Source of the DNA: JAUIAI01 sp049680625
GTDB taxonomy: Bacteria; Pseudomonadota; Gammaproteobacteria; Burkholderiales; Burkholderiaceae_E
Assembly (NCBI GenBank): GCA_049680625.1
Contig: JBAUID010000058.1
Location: 1-64,000 of the forward strand
Direction: 5' to 3'
Length of the DNA: 64,000 nucleotides
The notes beneath the pieces are model-generated. The model made no database searches. It saw only the letters and a list, made by a program, of their open reading frames with translations, and was not told where the DNA came from. This document shows positions 42,487 through 50,733 of this stretch, in pieces (the first letter of the stretch is position 1; every line of letters starts with the position of its first letter). The position numbers and the translations under genes are program-made.

Positions 42487-43169
42487 CGGCGTTTGGCCTT
42501 GCGTTCTTGGGCCCGTGCAATCGCCTGGGCAACCATTTGCCGTTTTCGTTCGTTGTGATTTGCGGTGTCGTCTGATGGCCCTGTGTTTAATGAGTCAGCG
42601 GTTTTGACTGAGCTGCCCGACCTGTCCGAACTGGCCTGCTGGTCGTGATCACTTTGCTGCTCCCGGTCAAGCCGCAGTCGCCGCTGGCCGAAACGCTCCC
42701 GGGCGGCACTGGCATCGGACTGCGCCCATGGCTTTCTGGTTGGGCTGATCTTAATGCAGTCTACCGGGCAGGGTGGAACACACAATTCACATCCCGAACA
42801 TAGTGCCGGCAACACGGTGTGCATCTGGCGTGGTCCACCAATAATGGCATCTACCGGGCAGGCAACAATGCACTTGGTGCAGCCAATACAATGCTCTGAC
42901 TCGATGCGAGCAATCAGTCTGGGGCCTTCTTTGCCGAAGTCCGGGTCCAGCGGCAATTCGGGTTGACCCAGTAGCGAGGCCAGTGCGGAGATACCCTCAG
43001 CACCACCTGGTGGACAGCGGTTTATCGGTGCCTGCCCGGTGGCGATTGCAACCGCATACGGTTCACAAGCTGGATAGCCGCAACGCGTACACTGGGTTTG
43101 CGGTAGCAGAGCGTCGATTTGAGACGCAAGGTTGCCGGTGGCGGCAGCGGCGTCATGATTAACAAGCAT
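42483..43169 (-). CDS. RnfB/RsxB-type iron-sulfur protein, no membrane anchor
   Basis: A 228-residue protein with three cluster-binding regions: an N-terminal CTRCGYPAC ... NRC four-Cys site, and two ferredoxin sites (CIGCTKCIVACP and CSGCELCVPPCP). This is the RnfB core. The N-terminal hydrophobic anchor of typical RnfB is missing, and a long hydrophilic Gln/Ser/Asp-rich tail follows residue 165. No other rnf/rsx gene lies in the window, so it may serve another complex. ATG 43169 was chosen; 43196 is an alternative. It overlaps nth by four bases. Confidence 0.85.
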   Translation of the reverse strand: MLVNHDAAAATGNLASQIDALLPQTQCTRCGYPACEPYAVAIATGQAPINRCPPGGAEGISALASLLGQPELPLDPDFGKEGPRLIARIESEHCIGCTKCIVACPVDAIIGGPRQMHTVLPALCSGCELCVPPCPVDCIKISPTRKPWAQSDASAARERFGQRRLRLDREQQSDHDQQASSDRSGSSVKTADSLNTGPSDDTANHNERKRQMVAQAIARAQERKAKRR

Positions 43170-43258
43170 GCGTTCATTATAGTGAACCACGATCAATTAC
43201 TCGACCGTCATGCAGGGTTCGACCAGTTCAACCGAAAAAACTGCTACCAGACGAAAGC

Positions 43259-44521
43259 CTACTTGCCGATACGCTTGCGATGAGCAACGATAAATTCGTG
43301 AACTTCGGGGCAAATTTTCTCGCGCCAACGTCGCCCACTGAAGATCCCGTAGTGACCGGCGCCGCGAGCCGTCATGTGGCGACGGTGTTTTTCCGGAATG
43401 CCAGTGCAGAGCTTGTGAGCGGCTTTGGTTTGTCCAGGGCCGGAAATGTCGTCTAATTCGCCCTCAACCGTCAGCAGGGCCGTTTGTTTGATGGCACCGG
43501 GGTCAACACGCCAGATCTTGCCCTCAAAATTGACGTCCCATGTTCCGGTGGGCAGGCGATGATCCTGAAACACAGTTTTAATAGTGTCGAGGTAGTACTC
43601 GGCCGGCATATCGAGCACGGCGTTGTACTCATCATAAAACTTGCGATGAGACTGAGCGTCGTCCATATCGCCGCGCACCAGGTCGAGATAAAAATCCCAG
43701 TGTGAACTGATATGACGATCCGTATTCATTGAAACAAAACCCGCGTGTTGCAGGAAGCCTGGATATACGCGCCGGCCAGCGCCGGGATAAGTCGACGGAA
43801 CAGAATAGATAACGGTATTTTCGAACCATTCATACGGGCGGTCCGATGCCAGGTCGTTAACTTCAGTCGGACTCTTGCGGGTGTCAATCGGACCACCCAT
43901 CATGGTCATCGTCAACGGTTGTTTTCGGTCGTTTGATTGCGCCATGATCGACACGGCGGCCAGTACCGGTACCGTCGGCTGGCATACCGACATCAGGTGG
44001 ACGTCTGGTCCGAGCTCGCGAATAAACTCGATTGCGTACGCGATGTAGTCGTCAAGGTGAAACCTGCCTTTACTGGTGGGGACCATGCGGGCGTCAGTCC
44101 AGTCAGTCACGTAGACGTTATGCTGGGGGATCAGGGCACGTACGGTATCGCGCAACAAAGTAGAGTGATGGCCCGAGAGCGGCGCAAAAACCAGGACTAC
44201 TGGGTCGTTCTCATGGGACTCGAGTGCATCAGGAAGCTGGCGTTTAAATTGCAGCAGCTGACAAAAAGGTTTGTCGATCATTACCCGTTCGATAACCGGA
44301 ACGGTGACGCCGTCAATAACGGTTTTGGTCAGGCCAAAATCGGGCTTCTCGTATTTCTTACCCAGACGGTGCATTAACTCGAACCCGGCCGCCGCACGTC
44401 CTGCAAATGGTGCATAAGTGAGCGGGCTGTATGGGTTGCTGTAGAGTTGGCTCATGGCCTCGGCCCAGCTTGATAACGGATTCAGTACCGCGCGTTGTGC
44501 TTCGTGCAGCTGATAGAGCAT
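43259..44521 (-). CDS. phaZ: Intracellular polyhydroxyalkanoate depolymerase
   Basis: PhaZ breaks down storage polyhydroxybutyrate granules in the cytoplasm. The 420-residue protein starts MLYQLHEAQRAVLNPL, the family N-terminus, which favours 44521 over 44590. The catalytic Cys is in SVCQPTVPVLAA, the position where other hydrolases have a nucleophilic Ser. HYGIFSGRRWREKICPEV closes the protein with the conserved His. PHA metabolism is also suggested by the PHA-system protein at 50371. No PHA synthase is in the window. Confidence 0.94.
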   Translation of the reverse strand: MLYQLHEAQRAVLNPLSSWAEAMSQLYSNPYSPLTYAPFAGRAAAGFELMHRLGKKYEKPDFGLTKTVIDGVTVPVIERVMIDKPFCQLLQFKRQLPDALESHENDPVVLVFAPLSGHHSTLLRDTVRALIPQHNVYVTDWTDARMVPTSKGRFHLDDYIAYAIEFIRELGPDVHLMSVCQPTVPVLAAVSIMAQSNDRKQPLTMTMMGGPIDTRKSPTEVNDLASDRPYEWFENTVIYSVPSTYPGAGRRVYPGFLQHAGFVSMNTDRHISSHWDFYLDLVRGDMDDAQSHRKFYDEYNAVLDMPAEYYLDTIKTVFQDHRLPTGTWDVNFEGKIWRVDPGAIKQTALLTVEGELDDISGPGQTKAAHKLCTGIPEKHRRHMTARGAGHYGIFSGRRWREKICPEVHEFIVAHRKRIGK

Positions 44522-44697
44522 TCGAAATTTCCCGATTGAGTGAATCGTGTCCCACCAGAGTTCTTTATACACCGAAATGGTGCGATGCAATATTGCAAAG
44601 TGTGTGAAAGGTCTCGGATAGGATTCAGTTGGTCAGTAATTGCCATAATACGAAATTCAATGGGCCGCCCAGGTGCTTCTGCCCCACTGACAATGCC

Positions 44698-45021
44698 TCA
44701 GCGTTCCAGGTATTGAAGCTTCTCTTTGACCTCGGCCCACTCGTCGGCATCGTCGGGCGCTTCTTTGGCCCGGGTGATACTTGGCCACCCTGGGGTCAAT
44801 TCGGCATTGAGCATTAGAAAGTTTTCCTGACCCTCGGGAATATCTTCTTCCGCGTAAATAGCTTCGACCGGACATTCCGGAATACAAACCGCACAATCAA
44901 TGCACTCATCAGGGTCTATGACCAGCATGTTTGGCCCCTCCCGAAAACAGTCAACGGGACAGACATCAACGCAGTCCGTGTGTTTACACTTGATGCAGGC
45001 TTCGGTTACCACGTGGGTCAT
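44698..45021 (-). CDS. fdxA: Seven-iron ferredoxin FdxA
   Basis: A 107-residue small redox protein with a [3Fe-4S] and a [4Fe-4S] cluster. Sites: CIKCKHTDCVDVCP near the N-terminus and CIDCAVCIPECP near residue 40. The remaining acidic C-terminus (ENFLMLNAELTPGWPSIT) is typical of FdxA. The ATG at 45021 is fixed by the N-terminus MTHVVTE; a frame extending to 45315 overlaps the divergent hydroxylase gene. Confidence 0.95.
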   Translation of the reverse strand: MTHVVTEACIKCKHTDCVDVCPVDCFREGPNMLVIDPDECIDCAVCIPECPVEAIYAEEDIPEGQENFLMLNAELTPGWPSITRAKEAPDDADEWAEVKEKLQYLER

Positions 45022-45210
45022 TCGAGACTCGGTTTTGTACTGGAGAAACTTAGTATATCGTCTGCGCCTGACCCCTTCGTCCACGATGCCAGTCTGCGGT
45101 GCCCGGTGGGTTGCTGTGCGACTGGTGATTTCACTGTTAAGAAGGTGGACGCCATTAATCCAGCGCACGCGGATTGCGTCGCTGCCCGACACTAGATCTT
45201 GGAGGCTTTT

Positions 45211-46134
45211 GTGGCCCTGACCCACAGACCGCAGCAACTGCGTGACGCCCTGCAGTTGATGAACCAGCACACAGTGACCGTGATGGCCGGGGGTACGGAC
45301 ATTTATCCGGCACATGTTGGCCGCAGTGTTAAAGGCACAGTGCTGGATATCTCGGCCCTGTCCGAGCTTTCACAGGTGCGGTCTATCGCTGTTAACGGGG
45401 AAGTATTTCTGGAACTCGGCGCAGCGCTGACCTGGACGAGTCTGGTGCGCCGCCGCGATCCCTTGTTGCGATCGCCGTGGCTCGACGGGCTGGTAATGGC
45501 TGCTGCCGAGGTTGGCGGGGTTCAAATCCAGAATCGGGGTACGCTTGCCGGCAACCTGTGTAACGCGTCTCCGGCTGCTGACGGAGTCCCGGCGTTGATG
45601 GCACTTGATGCCAGCGTTGTTCTGATCAGCATTCAGGGCGAGCGGGTACTACCACTGCATAAGTTCATCACCGGCCCACGCCAGACAGCTCTTATGCCCA
45701 ATGAACTGGTTCGTGCGATCCGGCTGCCGGTGCCGATGTCGACAGACCGTTCACATGCTGCATTTCTAAAATTGGGCCATCGGCGTTATCTTGTTATTTC
45801 GGCGGTCATGGTTGCCGCTCGCCTCGACTGGCGGGACAACCGGGTGGCGGCTGCGGCAATTGCCGTTGGCTCGTGCAGTCCGGTAGCTATCCGTCTGCCT
45901 GCGCTCGAGAACGATCTGCTTGGGCAATCACCGGCCAATGTCATTGCCCTGTCGGGACGCCCGTTGCCTGGGGCGACCTTGTCAGCATTATCACCAATCT
46001 CGGATCTTCGGGGGTCCGACCACTATCGACTCGATATGGCTGATATCCTCGTGCGCCGTATTCTGGCCTGGCTGGCCTCAAACCCGGGTGGCTCATTGGG
46101 CCCGGTCAGCGAATTCACCGGGGAGGCAGCGTGA
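45211..46134 (+). CDS. FAD-binding subunit of a molybdenum hydroxylase (YgfM/XdhB-like)
   Basis: Transfers electrons from the iron-sulfur domain of the hydroxylase to its acceptor through FAD. The 307-residue protein has the FAD motifs MAGGTDIYPAHVG near 25 and GTLAGNLCNASPAADG near 113, with a CO dehydrogenase flavoprotein C-terminal domain. The start GTG at 45211 has GGAG 6 bases upstream and is preferred to TTG 45199. Its stop overlaps the next gene's start (GTGA), so both subunits are translated together. Confidence 0.88.
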   Translation: MALTHRPQQLRDALQLMNQHTVTVMAGGTDIYPAHVGRSVKGTVLDISALSELSQVRSIAVNGEVFLELGAALTWTSLVRRRDPLLRSPWLDGLVMAAAEVGGVQIQNRGTLAGNLCNASPAADGVPALMALDASVVLISIQGERVLPLHKFITGPRQTALMPNELVRAIRLPVPMSTDRSHAAFLKLGHRRYLVISAVMVAARLDWRDNRVAAAAIAVGSCSPVAIRLPALENDLLGQSPANVIALSGRPLPGATLSALSPISDLRGSDHYRLDMADILVRRILAWLASNPGGSLGPVSEFTGEAA

Positions 46135-49028
46135 GTTATTCAATTGATAGCGGGCCTGAGAAGCAATTGCCAACCGAGCCGCTCAAATTTTCAATTAATG
46201 GCGATGCGGTGAGCATCCGTATCGACGGGATAACCCGGTTGTCGTCGGTACTGCGTGAGCACTGCGGTTTAACCGGTACAAAAATTGGCTGCCATGCTGG
46301 CGACTGCGGTGCTTGCACAGTATTGCTCAATGGTCAGCAAGTCTGCGCCTGCCTGGTGCCGGCGTCACAGGCACAGGACAGCGAAATTATCTCTGTTGAA
46401 GGATTGTCAGCTGTTGTTGCTCGCAATGGGCACCCGGTGGGGCAGAAATTGCAGCGCAGCTTTGCCGCCTTGGGGGCCGCTCAGTGCGGCATCTGCACGC
46501 CGGGTATGTTGATGGCCGCTGCCGACTTGTTGAAACGGATACCACAGCCATCACGGGGCCAGGTTAATGATGCGCTGGGCGGCGTCTTGTGCCGTTGTAC
46601 GGGCTACCAGAAAATTATAGATGCCGTGCTGGATGCGGCCCGGCCGGGTGAGGCAGCCACGGCCGTTGTTGCGCAGGCCGGGGCTGCGGTTGGTGAGCGG
46701 GTCGAGCGCATGGACGCTGCTGCCAAGATTGACGGCAGTGCATTGTACGGGGGAGACACGGCCCCGGCCGGTTGCCTGTCACTGCAGGTGATTCGCAGTC
46801 CGTTTGCCCGTGCCCGTTTTGAACTCGGTGACCTCGACCAGTTGGTTGCGCAGACACCGGGTCTGCACGGTTATATCGTCGCGGCAGATATTCCAAACAA
46901 CTTGTTTGCCATTTTTCCGGATATGCGTGACCAGCCGGCGCTGGCTGATGGTGAAACCCGGTTTCGGGGCGAAGCCGTGCTGGGCCTTGTCGGAGAGCCA
47001 GAGGCGTTGGCCGGATTGGACCAGCAATTGTTGCCGCTGCGCTTTTTTGAGTTGCCGGCACTGGGTGATATTGATGCCGCCACGGAAAGCGGAGCGGCGC
47101 CGGTACAACAACGCTATCCCGACAATATCTTATGCGGTGGTTTCGTCAGCCGTGGCGATCTGGGCCTGAGTCTGGCCGCGGGCCAAAAAGTGGCAGCGCG
47201 GATGAACACTGTTCATGTTGAACACGCTTATATCGAACCGGAAGCCGGCTATGCGATCTGGCATGCCGAGGGCCCTCATCAGGTCAGCGTGTTTGTGACC
47301 ACCCAGACCCCGTACCTGGATCGCGATGAAATTGCGTGGATGTTTGCACTGAAACCGAATCGGGTTCGCATTATTCCGTCCACGGTTGGTGGCGGTTTTG
47401 GCGGCAAGCTGGATATGTCGGTTCAGCCTCTATTGGTTGCGGCTGCGCGCAAGTTTGGCCACCCGGTGCGCATGACCGTCGAACGACCCGAGTCGATGGT
47501 CATGTCAACCAAGCGACATCCGGCCCGTATGCACGCCGAGCTGACAGCAGACCCGACTGGCCGTTTCGTCAGTTATGACTTTCACGGCGACTTTGACACT
47601 GGGCCGTATGCATCCTGGGGCCCAACGGTTGCCAATCGAGTACCAATTCACGCCAGCGGGCCCTATCGGTACGATGCCGTTCGCGCCCAAACCCGGGCGG
47701 TCCTGACGAACGATTCGGTTTGTGGTGCCTTCCGCGGCTTTGGCGTGCCGCAATCCACCTTGCTGAACGAAACTTTGATCGACGCGCTGGCGGATCAACT
47801 GGGCATGGATCCGCTGCAATTGCGGATGAACAATGCAATGCGGGCTGGCGATAAAACTCCTTGTGGTCAGCTGCTTGAAGCCAGTGTCGGGCTGCTTGAG
47901 TGTCTTCAGGCATTACAGCCAGCCTGGACTGAGGCCCGCCAGCAAGCTGAACAATTTAATCAGGCCGTATCAAGCACCGCCGATTCACCGTTGCCGGGCT
48001 GGCCAGAAACGCAGCGCCTGCCAACATCGATGACAGACCCCCATTTTCTGGTGCCGACAACCAAGCGGCGCGGGGTTGGGCTTGCCTGCATGTGGTATGG
48101 CATTGGCAATACGGTAATGGCCAATCCGTCTGAAATGTCGGTTGGCCTGCGGCCCACCGGCCGGCTGATGTTGTACAACGGCGCGGTTGAGATCGGGCAG
48201 GGAACGTACACCATCATGCCGCAAATGTGCGCTGATGCCGTTGGCCTGCCAGTGGCTTTATTCGACCAGGTTGGCGCTGATACCGCGTTGACGGCTGATG
48301 CCGGCAAAAGTTCCGCATCACGTCAGACCTTTGTGTCCGGTAATGCGGCGATGTTTGCCGGCAGGCAATTGCGCGAACGCCTGTGTGCGATGCTGTCAGT
48401 GCCTGCCGATTCGAACCTACACTTGGATGGCTACATTTTGCGGGGCGGAAGCGATCAAGGTGGTGAGTCTGCAAAGTCAATCGATTTGTCAGCTCTGCCG
48501 GTAGATGATCGTGGCGACGTTGCGTCGGGTACTGGTATGTTCGATCCGCCGACCGTGCCCCTTGATAAGAACGGCCAGGGTGTTCCCTATGCCACTTATG
48601 GGTTTGCAGCGCAGATGGCGCAGGTTGAAGTGGATACAGAGCTCGGCACGGTCCGGGTATTGCATATTCATGCGGCCCATGATGTGGGCCGGGCGATCAA
48701 TCCGACCCAGGTTGAGGGGCAGATCCACGGTGGAGTTGCCCAAGGCCTGGGTCTGGCTCTGATGGAGCATTACGTGAGCGGTCGTACCGATAATTTGCAC
48801 GACTATCTGATACCAACTACCGGCGACATGCCGCTGATCACTACCTACTTGATCGAAGATCCGGAGCCGTTGGGCCCGTTTGGAGCCAAAGGTGTGGGTG
48901 AGCCCGCCCTGGTGGCGACAGCCCCGGCCATTCTCAACGCAATCACTCATGCCTGCGGCGTCCGGCTGGACGCCGTGCCGGTTACCCCGGACAAGCTGCG
49001 GACCGCCCTGCGGGCGTTTTCATTCTGA
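46131..49028 (+). CDS. Fused [2Fe-2S]-molybdopterin hydroxylase (XdhD-like)
   Basis: A 965-residue fusion. Residues 1-175 are the [2Fe-2S] part (KIGCHAGDCGACTV ... C; QCGICTPGML ... CRCTGYQKIIDAV). The rest is the molybdopterin domain, with VGGGFGGKLDMSV and the catalytic Glu in GAKGVGEPALVA. The same fusion with a separate FAD subunit is seen in E. coli XdhD/YgfM, linked to purine metabolism. The start is GTG with GGGGAGG 4 bases upstream. No signal peptide, so cytoplasmic, unlike the exported hydroxylase at 10725. The substrate is probably a purine or other N-heterocycle. Confidence 0.9.
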   Translation: MSYSIDSGPEKQLPTEPLKFSINGDAVSIRIDGITRLSSVLREHCGLTGTKIGCHAGDCGACTVLLNGQQVCACLVPASQAQDSEIISVEGLSAVVARNGHPVGQKLQRSFAALGAAQCGICTPGMLMAAADLLKRIPQPSRGQVNDALGGVLCRCTGYQKIIDAVLDAARPGEAATAVVAQAGAAVGERVERMDAAAKIDGSALYGGDTAPAGCLSLQVIRSPFARARFELGDLDQLVAQTPGLHGYIVAADIPNNLFAIFPDMRDQPALADGETRFRGEAVLGLVGEPEALAGLDQQLLPLRFFELPALGDIDAATESGAAPVQQRYPDNILCGGFVSRGDLGLSLAAGQKVAARMNTVHVEHAYIEPEAGYAIWHAEGPHQVSVFVTTQTPYLDRDEIAWMFALKPNRVRIIPSTVGGGFGGKLDMSVQPLLVAAARKFGHPVRMTVERPESMVMSTKRHPARMHAELTADPTGRFVSYDFHGDFDTGPYASWGPTVANRVPIHASGPYRYDAVRAQTRAVLTNDSVCGAFRGFGVPQSTLLNETLIDALADQLGMDPLQLRMNNAMRAGDKTPCGQLLEASVGLLECLQALQPAWTEARQQAEQFNQAVSSTADSPLPGWPETQRLPTSMTDPHFLVPTTKRRGVGLACMWYGIGNTVMANPSEMSVGLRPTGRLMLYNGAVEIGQGTYTIMPQMCADAVGLPVALFDQVGADTALTADAGKSSASRQTFVSGNAAMFAGRQLRERLCAMLSVPADSNLHLDGYILRGGSDQGGESAKSIDLSALPVDDRGDVASGTGMFDPPTVPLDKNGQGVPYATYGFAAQMAQVEVDTELGTVRVLHIHAAHDVGRAINPTQVEGQIHGGVAQGLGLALMEHYVSGRTDNLHDYLIPTTGDMPLITTYLIEDPEPLGPFGAKGVGEPALVATAPAILNAITHACGVRLDAVPVTPDKLRTALRAFSF

Positions 49029-49131
49029 CCCAGGTGCTGGAAGTGGGTGAGGGCTGGAACTGGGTTACATTTACCGACCGTGTCCGCATTTGCCGGCTTA
49101 AATCATCAATAATGACAACCGCTGATTCCGC

Positions 49132-50307
49132 ATGATCATTACTTCGTTGCTGGACACCGATTTATACAAATTCACTATGATGCAAGTGGTTCTGCATCAC
49201 TTTCCGGGTGCCCAGGTCGAGTACAAATTCAAGTGCCGGACCCCGGGCATTGATTTGCGCCCGTATATTGCCGAGATCCAGGAAGAAATCGAGCATTTAT
49301 GCACCTTGAGATTCCGGCCCGAAGAGCTTGAATTTCTGCGCGGCTTTCGTTTCTTTAAAGGTGATTTTGTCGAGTTTCTGGGTTTGTTCCAGATGAACGC
49401 GGGATGTATCGAAGTCACACCATCACCGCTTGACAATGGCGAAATCGAAATCAAGGTCAAAGGGTCGTGGCTGCATACAATTTTATTTGAAGTTCCGATC
49501 TTGTCGATTGTGAACGAAATTTATTTTCGCAATACCGTGGCCACCCCGAACTATGCCCAGGGTCGTCGCTTACTCGAAAACAAGATTGCCCTGGTCAAAG
49601 AGAACTCTCTGAAAGAGCTGAGAATCGCCGACTATGGCACCCGGCGGCGCTTCTCGCGCCTGTGGCACGAAGAAGTTGTGATGACTTGCCGCGATAAGCT
49701 CGATAAAGTGTTTGCCGGCACGTCGAACGTGTTTTTTGCGATGAAACATGGTTTGCTGCCGCTGGGCACAATGGCTCACGAATACCTGCAGGCGTGCCAG
49801 GCGCTGGGGCCGCGGCTTCGTGATTCGCAGGCTTTTGCATTTGATACCTGGGCGCATGAGTATCGGGGTGATCTCGGGATTGCGTTGTCGGATGTGTACG
49901 GGATGACTGCGTTTCTGAACGACTTCGACATGTATTTCTGCAAACTCTTCGACGGGGCGAGGCAAGACTCCGGAGACCCTTTCGAGTGGGGCGAGCGACT
50001 AATACAGCACTACAAAGACAACCGGGTTGACCCAAAGACCAAAACACTGGTTTTCTCCGATGGGCTGAGTTTTCCGCTGGCCATAAAGTTGTACGGGCAG
50101 TTTCACGGTCGGGCCGGGCTGGCATTTGGCATCGGCACTAATCTGACCAATGACCTGGGTTACACGCCGCTCCAGATTGTGATGAAAATGGTGCGTTGTA
50201 ATGACCAGCCGGTTGCTAAGTTATCTGACAGCCCCGGTAAAAACATGTGCGAAGATGAGGGCTACGTGAACTACCTGCGACAGGTGTTCAAAATTGAAGC
50301 CCCTTAG
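49132..50307 (+). CDS. pncB: Nicotinate phosphoribosyltransferase
   Basis: Salvages nicotinate to nicotinate mononucleotide for NAD synthesis. The 391-residue protein begins SLLDTDLYKFTMMQVVLHHFP (core LLDTDLYKFTM), the family hallmark. It has DYGTRRRFS, GTSNVFFAMKHGL, and the phosphate-binding region VFSDGLSFPLA ... FGIGTNLTNDLG. It lies about 100 bp after the hydroxylase, on the same strand, and could be co-transcribed. Confidence 0.95.
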   Translation: MIITSLLDTDLYKFTMMQVVLHHFPGAQVEYKFKCRTPGIDLRPYIAEIQEEIEHLCTLRFRPEELEFLRGFRFFKGDFVEFLGLFQMNAGCIEVTPSPLDNGEIEIKVKGSWLHTILFEVPILSIVNEIYFRNTVATPNYAQGRRLLENKIALVKENSLKELRIADYGTRRRFSRLWHEEVVMTCRDKLDKVFAGTSNVFFAMKHGLLPLGTMAHEYLQACQALGPRLRDSQAFAFDTWAHEYRGDLGIALSDVYGMTAFLNDFDMYFCKLFDGARQDSGDPFEWGERLIQHYKDNRVDPKTKTLVFSDGLSFPLAIKLYGQFHGRAGLAFGIGTNLTNDLGYTPLQIVMKMVRCNDQPVAKLSDSPGKNMCEDEGYVNYLRQVFKIEAP

Positions 50308-50370
50308 CTGCTGACCCACTGAGCTACTGACTCAACCAACCAGAGACCAAGTGAATTGGTGACCGTGTAA

Positions 50371-50646
50371 ATGGCCAGTCTGACCTTTGAGCGCCCGCAT
50401 CAGCTTGGGCTGAAGCCGGCCCGCGATCGCATGCAGCGCCTGGCTGACGAAATGGCGGATCAATATCGTCTCAAGAGCGAATGGCAGGGTGATGTATTAG
50501 TATTTTCGCGGCCCGGTATTCAAGGCCGGATTGAGGTCACAGATCGGTCGATACTATTGCAGGCCAAGCTTGGCGTGATGCTGTCTGCTTTCCGGCCGAG
50601 AATAGAATCCAGCCTGAGCGAGAATTTTGATGCATATTTCGCCTGA
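50371..50646 (+). CDS. Polyhydroxyalkanoic acid system family protein
   Basis: A 91-residue protein matching the short PHA-system (PHA granule region) family: ARDRMQRLADEMADQY, then WQGDVLVFSRPGIQGRIEV, then LGVMLSAFRPRIESSL. Members are found with PHA genes, and function is unclear. It stands alone between pncB and the Mrp operon, 7 kb from phaZ. Confidence 0.75.
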   Translation: MASLTFERPHQLGLKPARDRMQRLADEMADQYRLKSEWQGDVLVFSRPGIQGRIEVTDRSILLQAKLGVMLSAFRPRIESSLSENFDAYFA

Positions 50647-50733
50647 CACTCATTTGTCTGGCCGCAACTTCTCTAACCGGAATTTTCGCGGCTTGCTACC
50701 CGGTATTTTTCCTGAACTAACTACAATTAACTT

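Noticed and set aside
44698..45315. 205-residue form of the ferredoxin
   Set aside because: The first 98 residues are read antisense to the FAD-subunit gene; FdxA proteins are about 107 residues and begin at 45021.
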